From Hydra vulgaris (taxonomy: Eukaryota > Cnidaria > Hydrozoa > Anthoathecata > Hydridae), in contig NC_088928.1 in NCBI RefSeq assembly GCF_038396675.1, positions 61,320,501-61,384,500 of the forward strand: a DNA stretch of 64,000 nucleotides, read 5' to 3'. The position numbers and the translations under genes were made by a program. Positions 25,807 to 38,625 of the stretch are shown piece by piece. The stretch's first letter is position 1. Every line of letters starts with the position of its first letter. Under the pieces are notes generated by a model, which saw nothing but the letters and a program-made list of their open reading frames with translations, was not told the DNA's origin and made no database searches.

Positions 25807-27228
25807 ATGGGAAAAACCACGAAAATCACAAAAAAGAATAACAAGATTAAAAAAAACACTGCCTCCAGTTTTAATTCAAAGTTGAACCAGAAAGTGACAA
25901 ATGTAAAGAGATTTCAGTGGTCCAACAAAGATATGAAAAATGCAATTGCAGCTGTTCAAAATAGTTTAATGTCGCAACGAGAAGCTGCAGCACAATTTAG
26001 TATTCCTCGGTCAACCCTTGGTAAATATCTTAAAGGCAATTCAGTTCATGGTGTCAAACCCGGACCTAGTCCAATATTATCAATGAATTTAGAGCTAAAA
26101 CTTGTTGAATATGCCGCAACAAGAGCTGAACTTGGATTTGGATTTGGAAAGAGACAATTTAAAAAATATGCATCAGATTTAGCCACAAAGCACAATTTAA
26201 AGTTTAAGCATTCAACTCCTTCAGAAAAATGGTGGCGCTCATTTAATCAGCGACATAAAAATTTAGTTTTGCGAAAGCCTAAAGGTACTTCATCAGTCCG
26301 TCATCAATGCATGTCTATGTCAAAAGTTGCTAAATATTTCTCTTCACTGCATGAAGTTTTGAGTTACACTTGTGCCCTTTTAAAGCCTTCATTAATTTGG
26401 AACATGGATGAGTCTGGGTTACAGATGGATTTTAAACCTCCTAAAATAATTGCAAAAAGAGGTACAAAACACCTTCAATCTCGCACATCTGGAAAACGTG
26501 AAACCATAACCATTATTGCTGCTGTAAATGCTGCAGGTGGTTTAGTACCTCCACATTTGATAGCAAAAGGTAAAACGGCTAGATCTCTTCATTCTTTTAA
26601 TACTGCAAATGCACCATCAGGCTCAAATTGGAGTTTTAGTGAGACAGGTTGGACAAAGCAAGGAATTGCATTTCTTTGGTTCACTAATACTTTCTTGCCT
26701 AATATAGGTAGAGATAGGCCACAAATTCTCATAGTTGATGGTCACGATTCTCATAACTTTGTTGAGTTATTGTCTGTTGCAATCGAAAATAACATTTATA
26801 TTGTCGAAATGCCAGCGCTTTGTTCGCATTGGCTCCAGCCTCTAGATCGCACAGTATTTGGTCCTCTTAAAACCTATTATAATCAAACATGTCATGAATT
26901 AATGAATGAATATCCTGGAGTTACTATTGACAAGTCAACTTTTTGTGGCCTTTTTAAGAAAGCCTGGGATCAAGCTCTCACAGCTGCTAATATTATTTCA
27001 GGGTTTCGATCATGTGGCATTTTTCCATACAATCCGTCTGCTGTTCCAAGCAAAGCTTACTTGCCTAATTCTGTCTATTCCATACAACAGCTACTTGACT
27101 CAAATGATCTGCTTGAATCAAATCTGCATCCAATCAAAACTGACACTAAAATAACAAGATCAGAATATGCAATAGAAGAGGAAGTTGATTTTGAAGTAGA
27201 ATTAATTAATAACCTAATAATTAATTAA
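25807..27228 (+). CDS. Pogo/pipsqueak-type transposase, intact
   Basis: The 473-aa protein starts at an ATG preceded by a long AT leader. Residues 1-30 are basic. Residues 35-80 form a pipsqueak/CENP-B-type helix-turn-helix (RFQWSNKDMKNAIAAV, then SQREAAAQFSIPRSTLGKYL). A second DNA-binding part around 95-160 contains KWWRSFNQRH. The DDE core has Asp201 (NMDESG), Asp311 (LIVDGHDSH) and Asp347 (HWLQPLDRTVFGP), a DD35D arrangement that fits pogo. The C-terminus is GFRSCGIFPYNPSAV and an acidic tail. No stops or frameshifts; length is usual for the family. It should cut and paste the surrounding TIR element at TA sites. Confidence 0.9.
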   Translation: MGKTTKITKKNNKIKKNTASSFNSKLNQKVTNVKRFQWSNKDMKNAIAAVQNSLMSQREAAAQFSIPRSTLGKYLKGNSVHGVKPGPSPILSMNLELKLVEYAATRAELGFGFGKRQFKKYASDLATKHNLKFKHSTPSEKWWRSFNQRHKNLVLRKPKGTSSVRHQCMSMSKVAKYFSSLHEVLSYTCALLKPSLIWNMDESGLQMDFKPPKIIAKRGTKHLQSRTSGKRETITIIAAVNAAGGLVPPHLIAKGKTARSLHSFNTANAPSGSNWSFSETGWTKQGIAFLWFTNTFLPNIGRDRPQILIVDGHDSHNFVELLSVAIENNIYIVEMPALCSHWLQPLDRTVFGPLKTYYNQTCHELMNEYPGVTIDKSTFCGLFKKAWDQALTAANIISGFRSCGIFPYNPSAVPSKAYLPNSVYSIQQLLDSNDLLESNLHPIKTDTKITRSEYAIEEEVDFEVELINNLIIN

Positions 27229-27247
27229 TAAATAATAACCTGGAAAT

Positions 27248-27676
27248 ATGTCTGAATCTAAAATAGATAATAATTTGATAAACCTTGACAATAATTCTTT
27301 GATATGGGATACCCATTTGACTCATGAGCAGTTTACAACTTTTAATTTCTTAGTTCAAAATGGCTACGACATCCCAGATCCCTTGTATAAATTATATAAA
27401 GAATTTAAACTGAAACAGATTTCATGTACAAATACCATTTTAGAAATAGATGACTCTGTTCCGATGCCAAATGAATCTATAGTTACTATTCCATTTCTAA
27501 ATGAAACTATTATTCAGCAAGTTCCTGTGCCAAATGAAACAACTGGGCAATCTAGTTTTTTTCCAAATAAAACCACTAATGATTGTAGTCAGATGCCAAT
27601 TAAAGCCATTGTTCAGCCTAGTCTGACACCAATTATGTTGTGTACAAACTGTGTGTACAAATATCTCTTCAGATAA
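27248..27676 (+). CDS. Second small ORF of the pogo element, unknown
   Basis: The 142-codon frame begins with ATG 19 bp after the transposase stop, in the same orientation and inside the same TIRs. The N-terminal half (MSESKIDNNLINLDNN, then WDTHLTHEQFTTFNFL) looks like a compact acidic domain. The second half repeats a loose Pro-Asn-Glu motif (PMPNES, PFLNET, PVPNET, FFPNKT, QMPIKA). I recognise no family. It may be a separate accessory protein or a former C-terminal extension cut off by the transposase stop. Confidence 0.45.
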   Translation: MSESKIDNNLINLDNNSLIWDTHLTHEQFTTFNFLVQNGYDIPDPLYKLYKEFKLKQISCTNTILEIDDSVPMPNESIVTIPFLNETIIQQVPVPNETTGQSSFFPNKTTNDCSQMPIKAIVQPSLTPIMLCTNCVYKYLFR

Positions 27677-28500
27677 TCAAAATATCTGTATTAAAGTACC
27701 AGATAATGCAACTATCTCCATCGATAATGAGCAAATGTAAATAGATTATTATCAACAGATTTTTATCAAATTCATTATCAATATATTGTGAAAACTTATT
27801 ATTATTATTTTAATATTATCAAAACTTCTAACATATTATTGTAAAGCTTATTGTACATATATTGAAAATTGCATTATTAGATGCTAGTTGAAATCTTATA
27901 ACAGCTATGTGCTAAAGCTATTTTTTTATTTAAAATTTGTTTTATGCTTGATTTTTTATGAAAGTAATTAAAAATTTTCTTAACTTATTTTGTATTTCCT
28001 TTTTGATAGACTATCTTTTTATTTGAATAACAAATAAAAACTGTTTAAGTTTTTTTGTTTAATATCAACCAAAATAATATTTTTAAGCGAAGTATAGAAT
28101 ATTTTACTTATAAAAAAATTATCTTGGTTTGTAGTTCTTTAAAGTAGATCCTAGTTCATTATTAAGCTTTAATCGTCTGTCTGAATAATACTTTTCGATA
28201 TATAAGCATTCTTAGATATATTGGTTTTAGGTAATGTAAGTGGCTCATAACGTAACGTAACGTTTTTTAATTTGCTGGCTATTATTTGGTCTACCCGGCC
28301 AATAATTGGTACAAATTTAAAATCTCAGTTTAAATACATTTTTATCTGAATTAAAAATGTTTTAAAAATAAAAAAGGTTTGTATAAGGTGCAGGCGTTGG
28401 TCATTAATAAAGCAGTATAAAAAAAAATTCACCATTAGTTTAAGACATCCTACACGACATTTTATAAAAAAATTGTGGCCATTAATTGGTCACTTTGCCC
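27677..28500. other. 3' non-coding part of the pogo element
   Basis: AT-rich. Includes an inner CCCGGCCAATAATTGG motif near 28296 that mirrors the left end. No further frame. Confidence 0.5.
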
Positions 28501-28507
28501 TACCGAG

Positions 28508-28683
28508 TATGAAAAAATGGCGAATAATAGCTTTTTTTATTGTAATTTTTTAAACTTCAACAGTGATTTAGAGCAATTTTGTTGGTTTTCAGACCTATGT
28601 TTTTATACGATTCTTAATCAGGATAAAATTCTCTATCATATTCAGCAATAAAAAAAAGGGGGGGGGGGAGAAACTGCAGTAGC

Positions 28684-28687
<4 letters not shown>
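28508..28687 (-). repeat. Right arm of the long inverted repeat (foldback)
   Basis: Inverted counterpart of 23999-24170, ending with a G-run and GAAACTGCAGTAG. It begins only about 7 bp beyond the pogo right flank. Confidence 0.7.

Positions 28688-28774
<87 letters not shown>
28688..28774. repeat. (TA)n microsatellite
   Basis: About 85 bp of TA, mirroring the (TA)n outside the left arm. Confidence 0.95.
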
Positions 28775-28777
<3 letters not shown>

Positions 28778-28930
28778 CGCTGCCATTCTCCCTTTTTTCA
28801 GAATCGTCAAGAAGTCTTTCTATTTTCTTGTTCTTTAAGAACATTGAGCACTTTCTATTTTCTATGTTCTGTTCTGAACATTGAGCACTGTTTGTGTAAA
28901 GTACACTAACACAATTTACATCCAATTTAA

Positions 28931-29900
28931 AAATCTATTGCAAATAATAAGTATTCAAGATTTGAATAACAAATAATGTGGTTTGTTGTAAATTCATTAT
29001 ATTATATACTAATTCATAACATGTTATGAACTCATGATATATACTCGAATAATTAAAGATTGCATAGAAAACTTTCTCGTTGGACTTGATCAGTTATCGC
29101 TTTATTATAAACGTTTAGAAAAATCCCGCGGGATCTGAACGGCACAATTTTACGTCACCCTCAGATAAACGAAACGAACCCGAAATTTACGGAGACTGGC
29201 CTTAAACTACATGAGTGGTAACCGTATCTGAGGGGGCTACTTTCTCAATATAAGAGAAGGAATTTGCCTCAAAATTAGGCCCAAACCCTATCTGCATTAT
29301 AGGATGTAGGCCCTTTATTCGTTCTGCAAAATGATCAAAAAGCATAGTAAGACAAATCTAAAAGAAAGAAATTAATCTAAAATAGTAAAACATTGTAACA
29401 TTAATGACTAATAATTAATGATAAAAGAAGAAATAGTAGACATTACAAACCCTTTTACCTGTTGCTGTTATTGATGCTTGACTATCTAAAATAACAAAAC
29501 TTAAAATTTTTGCAAATAGAATGTAACTTACTTATACTTAAAAGTATATCATTATTTATACTATAAGTACAATTTAAAATATTACTATTAAATTTTATAC
29601 ATTTTAAACAAAAAAAATTTTAAATAAAAAAAAGTGTATGTAAAGTTTATAAAAAGTTCTTAAAAGTAAAATAAACTTTATAAAATCTAATATGTATTCC
29701 TTTAAATATCACTAAATAATAACACTGTACCTAATAACTAGGTTTATATAAAACATAATCGAACATAAATATAAAAAACGATTTACTCATATTTTAAATA
29801 AGGTCATCGCTAGCTCTTTTTAATTCAAACAGGCTGTTAAGATTAAGAAAATGCAATTTCAATTCATTATCTAAAACATCGAAAATGTTTTATTACCTAA
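28931..29900. other. Non-coding
   Basis: AT-rich; contains a short GC-richer patch (29120-29230). No gene recognised. Confidence 0.35.
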
Positions 29901-29981
29901 CAGTTAGAAATATAAACTTAAGTAAAAACAGTTAGAAATATAAACTTAAGTAAAAACAGTTAGAAATATAAACTTAAGTAA
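29901..29981. repeat. 28-bp tandem repeat, 3 units
   Basis: CAGTTAGAAATATAAACTTA plus AGTAAAAA repeats at 29901, 29929 and 29957. It precedes the large minisatellite by about 40 bp. Confidence 0.9.
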
Positions 29982-30020
29982 TTTTAAAAACTGTAAAAAA
30001 ACTACATACTATACTAAAAG

Positions 30021-33000
30021 ATACTATTTATAAATAAATATATACTATTTATAAACAAATATATACTATTTATAAATAAATATATACTATTTATAAATAA
30101 ATATATACTATTTATAAATAAATATATACTATTTATAAATAAATATATACTATTTATAAATAAATATATACTATTTATAAATAAATATATACTATTTATA
30201 AATAAATATATACTATTTATAAATAAATATATACTATTTATAAATAAGTATATACTATTTATAAATAAATATATACTATTTATAAATAAATATATACTAT
30301 TTATAAATAAATATATACTATTTATAAATAAATATATACTATTTATAAATAAATATATACTATTTATAAATAAATATATACTATTTATAAACAAATATAT
30401 ACTATTTATAAATAAATATATACTATTTATAAATAAATATATACTATTTATAAATAAATATATACTATTTATAAATAAATATATACTATTTATAAATAAT
30501 TATATACTATTTATAAACAAATATATACTATTTATAAATAAATATATACTATTTATAAATAAATATATACTATTTATAAATAAATATATACTATTTATAA
30601 ATAAATATATACTATTTATAAATAAATATATACTATTTATAAATAAGTATATACTATTTATAAATAAATATATACTATTTATAAATAAATATATACTATT
30701 TATAAATAAATATATACTATTTATAAATAAATATATACTATTTATAAATAAATATATACTATTTATAAATAAATATATACTATTTATAAATAAATATATA
30801 CTATTTATAAATAAATATATACTATTTATAAATAAGTATATACTATTTATAAATAAATATATACTATTTATAAATAAATATATACTATTTATAAATAAAT
30901 ATATACTATTTATAAATAAATATATACTATTTATAAATAAATATATACTATTTATAAATAAATATATACTATTTATAAATAAATATATACTATTTATAAA
31001 TAAATATATACTATTTATAAATAAATATATACTATTTATAAATAAATATATACTATTTATAAATAAATATATACTATTTATAAATAAATATATACTATTT
31101 ATAAATAAATATATACTATTTATAAATAAATATATACTATTTATAAATAAATATATACTATTTATAAATAAATATATACTATTTATAAATAAATATATAC
31201 TATTTATAAATAAATATATACTATTTATAAATAAATATATACTATTTATAAATAAATATATACTATTTATAAATAAATATATACTATTTATAAATAAATA
31301 TATACTATTTATAAATAAATATATACTATTTATAAATAAATATATACTATTTATAAATAAATATATACTATTTATAAATAAATATATACTATTTATAAAT
31401 AAATATATACTATTTATAAATAAATATATACTATTTATAAATAAATATATACTATTTATAAATAAATATATACTATTTATAAATAAATATATACTATTTA
31501 TAAATAAATATATACTATTTATAAATAAATATATACTATTTATAAATAAATATATACTATTTATAAATAAATATATACTATTTATAAATAAATATATACT
31601 ATTTATAAATAAATATATACTATTTATAAATAAATATATACTATTTATAAATAAATATATACTATTTATAAATAAATATATACTATTTATAAATAAATAT
31701 ATACTATTTATAAATAAATATATACTATTTATAAATAAATATATACTATTTATAAATAAATATATACTATTTATAAATAAATATATACTATTTATAAATA
31801 AATATATACTATTTATAAATAAATATATACTATTTATAAATAAATATATACTATTTATAAATAAATATATACTATTTATAAATAAATATATACTATTTAT
31901 AAATAAATATATACTATTTATAAATAAATATATACTATTTATAAATAAATATATACTATTTATAAATAAATATATACTATTTATAAATAAATATATACTA
32001 TTTATAAATAAATATATACTATTTATAAATAAATATATACTATTTATAAATAAATATATACTATTTATAAATAAATATATACTATTTATAAATAAATATA
32101 TACTATTTATAAATAAATATATACTATTTATAAATAAATATATACTATTTATAAATAAATATATACTATTTATAAATAAATATATACTATTTATAAATAA
32201 ATATATACTATTTATAAATAAATATATACTATTTATAAATAAATATATACTATTTATAAATAAATATATACTATTTATAAATAAATATATACTATTTATA
32301 AATAAATATATACTATTTATAAATAAATATATACTATTTATAAATAAATATATACTATTTATAAATAAATATATACTATTTATAAATAAATATATACTAT
32401 TTATAAATAAATATATACTATTTATAAATAAATATATACTATTTATAAATAAATATATACTATTTATAAATAAATATATACTATTTATAAATAAATATAT
32501 ACTATTTATAAATAAATATATACTATTTATAAATAAATATATACTATTTATAAATAAATATATACTATTTATAAATAAATATATACTATTTATAAATAAA
32601 TATATACTATTTATAAATAAATATATACTATTTATAAATAAATATATACTATTTATAAATAAATATATACTATTTATAAATAAATATATACTATTTATAA
32701 ATAAATATATACTATTTATAAATAAATATATACTATTTATAAATAAATATATACTATTTATAAATAAATATATACTATTTATAAATAAATATATACTATT
32801 TATAAATAAATATATACTATTTATAAATAAATATATACTATTTATAAATAAATATATACTATTTATAAATAAATATATACTATTTATAAATAAATATATA
32901 CTATTTATAAATAAATATATACTATTTATAAATAAATATATACTATTTATAAATAAATATATACTATTTATAAATAAATATATACTATTTATAAATAAAT

Positions 33001-34727
33001 ATATACTATTTATAAATAAATATATACTATTTATAAATAAATATATACTATTTATAAATAAATATATACTATTTATAAATAAATATATACTATTTATAAA
33101 TAAATATATACTATTTATAAATAAATATATACTATTTATAAATAAATATATACTATTTATAAATAAATATATACTATTTATAAATAAATATATACTATTT
33201 ATAAATAAATATATACTATTTATAAATAAATATATACTATTTATAAATAAATATATACTATTTATAAATAAATATATACTATTTATAAATAAATATATAC
33301 TATTTATAAATAAATATATACTATTTATAAATAAATATATACTATTTATAAATAAATATATACTATTTATAAATAAATATATACTATTTATAAATAAATA
33401 TATACTATTTATAAATAAATATATACTATTTATAAATAAATATATACTATTTATAAATAAATATATACTATTTATAAATAAATATATACTATTTATAAAT
33501 AAATATATACTATTTATAAATAAATATATACTATTTATAAATAAATATATACTATTTATAAATAAATATATACTATTTATAAATAAATATATACTATTTA
33601 TAAATAAATATATACTATTTATAAATAAATATATACTATTTATAAATAAATATATACTATTTATAAATAAATATATACTATTTATAAATAAATATATACT
33701 ATTTATAAATAAATATATACTATTTATAAATAAATATATACTATTTATAAATAAATATATACTATTTATAAATAAATATATACTATTTATAAATAAATAT
33801 ATACTATTTATAAATAAATATATACTATTTATAAATAAATATATACTATTTATAAATAAATATATACTATTTATAAATAAATATATACTATTTATAAATA
33901 AATATATACTATTTATAAATAAATATATACTATTTATAAATAAATATATACTATTTATAAATAAATATATACTATTTATAAATAAATATATACTATTTAT
34001 AAATAAATATATACTATTTATAAATAAATATATACTATTTATAAATAAATATATACTATTTATAAATAAGTATATACTATTTATAAATAAATATATACTA
34101 TTTATAAATAAATATATACTATTTATAAATAAATATATACTATTTATAAATAAGTATATACTATTTATAAATAAATATATACTATTTATAAATAAATATA
34201 TACTATTTATAAATAAATATATACTATTTATAAATAGTATATACTATTTATAAATAAATATATACTATTTATAAATAAATATATACTATTTATAAATAAA
34301 TATATACTATTTATAAATAAATATATACTATTTATAAATAAATATATACTATTTATAAATAAATATATACTATTTATAAATAAATATATACTATTTATAA
34401 ATAAATATATACTATTTATAAATAAATATATACTATTTATAAATAAATATATACTATTTATAAATAAATATATACTATTTATAAATAAATATATACTATT
34501 TATAAATAAATATATACTATTTATAAATAAATATATACTATTTATAAATAAATATATACTATTTATAAATAAATATATACTATTTATAAATAAATATATA
34601 CTATTTATAAATAAATATATACTATTTATAAATAAATATATACTATTTATAAATAAATATATACTATTTATAAATAAATATATACTATTTATAAATAAAT
34701 ATATACTATTTATAAATAAATATATAG
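30021..34727. repeat. 21-bp minisatellite, ~224 units (4.7 kb)
   Basis: The 21-bp unit TATACTATTTATAAATAAAT plus A is repeated with almost no change for 4.7 kb. Single-base variant units (AAACAAATA, AAATAAGTA, AAATAATTA) cluster near the edges at 30054-30840 and 34068-34160, with one shortened unit at 34236. The central 3 kb looks uniform. The minus strand frame reads the heptad FINSIYL because 21 is a multiple of three. I see no sign it is translated. Confidence 0.98.
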
Positions 34728-34762
34728 TTTATTATTATATATTTATGATAATGTTAATAGAT

Positions 34763-34854
34763 TATGAGCCAACTGAGACGTCTAATTTTAAATTGCGCTA
34801 GTGCATCGACAATGCCTCGTGCAATTTTAAACTAGGCGTCTTAGTTGGCTCATA
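34763..34854. repeat. 92-bp imperfect palindrome / hairpin
   Basis: TATGAGCCAACTGAGACGTC at the left pairs with GGCGTCTTAGTTGGCTCATA at the right, and the inner AATTTTAAATTGCGC with GTGCAATTTTAAACT, around a short loop. It is a snap-back MITE fragment or a structured RNA hairpin. Confidence 0.75.
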
Positions 34855-35225
34855 AAAATGTTTTTTTTTTTAATTCTGTCATTGTTGCGCATTTGCTTTG
34901 GGGAAATAATAAAATAGTAAACCCCCGACTTTACTTGTTTCCTTAATATTACGTAATTTTACAACTTTCTTTTATTTAATATAAAGCAATGCTGTTACTA
35001 TATTATAATTTAAGTTTGACATTAGGATTTTCAATCGTGTTCAAAAATATACTTTTTGAGACACCCATTTGGCTTATTTAGTAGTTAAGGTAGGAGCGTG
35101 GAAGGTTCAAATCCTCGGCTTATTTTTTTTAAACATTTGATTTTTTTAAATGCAAAACAATTCTATAGTTCGATATTATATGCACACATTGTTTACTCCT
35201 TTCGCGAACTTAACTTAACTTAGCA

Positions 35226-37581
35226 ATCCAAAAAAAATTACTACTCTTCGTTTCTTAATAAAACATTTGGAAATGCAAGGAAAACATGGAATGTAATTAA
35301 AGAAATAACAGGAGTGGGAATTGTGAAAAGTGATAATCTTCCAAAAAGATTGCAAAGAGATGATAATAGAGGAGATGCTTTTGTTAATAAAGAAATTGCT
35401 GAAACATTTAATAGCTTTTTTATAAATATAGGAAAAAAGCTTGCCGGTGCAATTCCAGAGGGAAAAAAATCATTTAAATTTTTTTTGAAAAAATCTGATT
35501 CCTTCATGGAGGAGTCGGAGCTTTTAATTGATGAACTTCGACTAGCAATTAGTATGCTGAAAACAAATAAAAGTGCGGGTCTGGATGAAGTTAACCCTGA
35601 TGTTGTAAAAGCGGTCTCAGATATTATAGAGAAACCTCTTTTTAAAATTTTTAATCTTTCCCTAAAAAACGGCATTTTTCCTGACCAACTAAAATTAGCA
35701 AAAATAATTCCGATATACAAAGGCGGTGATGACTCAATAAAATCTAACTACAGACCAATTTCCATACTTTCTTGTTTTTCCAAAATACTAGAGCGTATTA
35801 TGCACAACAGACTGTACAACTATCTTGAAAAAAACAACATTCTTTATCATAAACAGTTTGGATTTCGCAACAACCATTCCACGGAACATGCAGTAATTGA
35901 TCTTGCCAACCAAATTTTAAATGGTTTTGATAACGACAGTTACACACTCGGAATTTTTCTAGATCTATCAAAAGCATTTGATACTGTCAACCACAAGATT
36001 ATAATTTATAAACTACACAATTATGGAGTAGTTCACTCCAATTTAAAGTGGCTGCAATGTTATTTACAAAATCGTAAACAAGGAGTACCATATGACTTAA
36101 CATGTTCCCCATTTGAATCAATAAATTGCGGAGTTCCCCAAGGATCAATACTTGGACCCCTGCTGTTTTTTAATTTATATTAATGATATTTATTTGTCTT
36201 CAAAAGTACTTAATTATATTATTTTTGCTGATGACACAAATGTTTTCTTTTCTGACTCAAATTTAAAAAATATTTTTTATATTGTAAACACAGAATTAAT
36301 ATATCTTAATGAGTGGTTTGAAGCAAATAAACTTTCATTAAATATTGAAAAAACGAAATATATTTTGTTTGCTAAGTCATCTAAATCCGAGAACCTTCCA
36401 CTCAAATTACCTGAACTAACAATTAACAATATTAAAATAAAAAGAGTTTTTTCAATGAAAATACTAGGAATAATTTTCTATGAAAATTTAAGTTGGAAAA
36501 GCCAAATAAAGCTAGTCGAGAACAAAGTTTCAAAGACCCTGGGGATTATGTACAAGACAAAACATCTTTTAAATAATTTATGTTTAAAAAATTTATACTT
36601 TTTATTTATACATAGTCATATTAACTATTGTAATATTGCCTGGGCAAACAATCATTTATCTTTCCTCAAAATTATTTATACAAAACAAAAGCAAGCAAGT
36701 AGATTAGTTTTGGGCGCAAGTAGATACGAAAGTGCCGAGCCGTTACTCAAGGAAATAAATGCTCTAAATGTATACAAACTAAATATATACCATAACTTGT
36801 TATTTATGTTTAAACTTCAAAATGAAATGATTCCAAAATATTTTTTTTAAAGTTTCACTCAAATTAATCATAAATATGAAACAAGACATTCAATGAGTAA
36901 TTACTACATCCCACTAACATCACTCAAAAAATCTGACTTCTCGTCTATATGCCGGGGACCACGCTTGTGGAATTCGGTTCTTGACGAAAATATGAAAAAA
37001 ATAAAATCTATTGCTACATTTAAAAGAACTATAAAAAAACACTTACTAAATTTAAACATTACGTACATTCTCTCATTTTTTTGAAAAAAAAATCGAAATA
37101 GTTTTGTATTTTTAATTTTTTATGTACTTTATTTAATTTTAATATTGTATTGAATATGTATATGCATATGAAGCGAATTAAATTTTTTTTTTGTTTTTGT
37201 TTATTGTCTTTAATATGTATACGAATATGTACAGATTTGTAATTTTTTATTTGTTATTTCATATTTTAACTTTATCTTAAATTTCTTCTTTTTTTAACTT
37301 TAAGTTCTTTTTTGAACTTTAAGTTCTTCTTTAACCTTCTAAAATTTCTTACCAATTTTTTTTTTTAAACTTAATAATTTCACTCTTTTATGTAATATTG
37401 GAAAATGTAAACTTTAATTGTATTTTTTTTTTTTGTATTTCACAAAGGGGCTTGATGATAAGTCATTTTGACTTCTACTTGCCCCAGTCAGCTTGTAATT
37501 ATATATATTTGTTTAAATTTATAGATAACATTGTAAAATGTGTAAAATGACGAAATAAATAGAAAAAAAAAAAAAAAAAAA
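35226..37581 (+). mobile_element. 5'-truncated LINE insertion with poly(A) tail
   Basis: The coding homology starts abruptly at about 35229 in mid-protein. It runs through the reverse transcriptase and C-terminal region, then a 480-bp AT-rich 3' UTR with AATAAA at 37554 and an A-run to 37581. An ACTTAG string on each side (35217-35222 and 37582-37587) may be a short target duplication. Truncation at the 5' end with a 3' poly(A) is the usual product of target-primed reverse transcription. Confidence 0.75.
35229..37084 (+). pseudogene. LINE reverse transcriptase, one frameshift
   Basis: CR1/L2-type RT. An N-terminal linker (RKTWNVIKEITG) precedes SAGLDEVNPDVVK, YRPISILSC, QFGFRNNHSTEHAV, LDLSKAFDTVNH (motif A), CGVPQGSILGPLLF (motif B), then IIFADDTNVF (motif C). 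Next are LSLNIEKTKYILF, the thumb, and a C-terminal piece RGPRLWNSVLDENMKKI (36893-37084). A single-base change in a run of T at about 36164-36169 shifts the frame just after the GPLLF block, and a stop near 36850 separates the last piece. The endonuclease is missing because of 5' truncation. The sequence is otherwise well kept, so it is fairly young. Confidence 0.85.
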
Positions 37582-37619
37582 CTTAGATGTAAAATACTTA
37601 AAAAGTAAAACTGGAAACC

Positions 37620-38625
37620 TTAAAAAAAACTTTACCATTTACACAGGGCCGCCGCGAATTGCTGCCACGTGGGGGATGCCATATTTTTGCTGACTAAAAA
37701 ATTGAAAAAAAAATCCTCGTTTTTTGAATTTTGCCAACCGACAATCTAAGTTTGCCGACTAACTTGTCTAAAGGGTCTACCTTTTCCGACTGACTTATCT
37801 AAAAGGATCAAATTTTCCGATTAAATTAACGAAAAATTCATTGATGGAGGGTTTTACGCACACACAAAAACACACACAGAGACACACACGCACGCACACC
37901 TTCGTGACGGCCTTGCATTTACATGTTTATAAATTTATATAAGTTTGATATAGCCACATTTTTAATGGCTGTCGCAAATTCCGTATCAAACACGCAAAAA
38001 TGGGTTACGGCAGAATGAAGTTTAATATAGGGAGTTTTGTTACGCGACATCTTATCGCGAAAAAAAATACTACAATAATTTACTTTGGGGACGACGTTTT
38101 GCTTAAGAATTGATAAAGTTATTTGATTTTAAATGTTTCAATTTTGTTTAAATACAAGTAAATTAAGATAATTCTTTCGTCCCACATAAAAATAGATTCA
38201 ACAACTATTTATTTATTATGTGAATGAGTTTTAGTTTTTTTTTTTTTTTTTTTTGTAGTTTAATAGGGTGGGTTTTTTGTTTTCTATGTGAAGATTTTTT
38301 AAATTTCCCCTACCTTTAGATATTTTTAATCTGCGTGTGTGTGTGTGTATGTGTGTGTGTGTGTGTGTGTTTGTGTGTGTGAGTGTGTGTGTTTGTGTTT
38401 GTGAGTGAGATATAAAATAAGTAAAAGATTTTGAAATTAATTTAAATTAGTTAAGTATTTTATTGGTGATTAAATGATCACTTTAGACTTATACAAATTT
38501 ATAAATTTGTTTAAAATGATGACTGTAAAATCTATATTTATTTAGATAAAAATAATCAATGAAAGTATTTATAACTGGTATTTGATATTAAAAGATCTTA
38601 TGATGCAATATACTGTAGATATTAT
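37620..38625. other. Non-coding with CA and GT repeats
   Basis: Contains three degenerate ~30-bp units around 37745-37840 (CCGACTNACTT...), CA-rich 37857-37900, a T-run at 38236-38256 and GT-rich 38333-38405. No gene. Confidence 0.4.

Larger units (their letters stand above)
24634..28500 (+). mobile_element. Pogo-type DNA transposon, near complete
   Basis: The left end GGGCAAAGAGCCCTAATAAT and right end, in complement GGGCAAAGTGACCAATTAAT, are inverted repeats. TA duplications flank them (24632-24633 and 28501-28502). Inner copies of the motif CTAATAATGGCCGGG and CCCGGCCAATAATTGG occur near both ends. It carries the open 473-codon transposase plus a second small frame. Length and open frame suggest recent activity. 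It inserted next to the inner edge of the right foldback arm. Confidence 0.85.

Noticed and set aside
30014..30394. 126-codon FINSIYL-repeat ORF
   Set aside because: Product of a 21-bp minisatellite whose period is a multiple of three.
30021..34727. CRISPR-like array
   Set aside because: Direct 21-bp repeats without spacers in a eukaryotic setting; a minisatellite.
35060..35125. tRNA-like stretch with B-box-like GGTTCAAATCC
   Set aside because: The A-box part and acceptor pairing do not fit a tRNA; possibly a worn SINE head, too weak to list.
35241..35720. 159-codon minus-strand ORF and similar antisense frames (39819-40124, 44506-44739, 51120-51362, 52114-52790)
   Set aside because: Antisense shadows of recognised genes or remnants.
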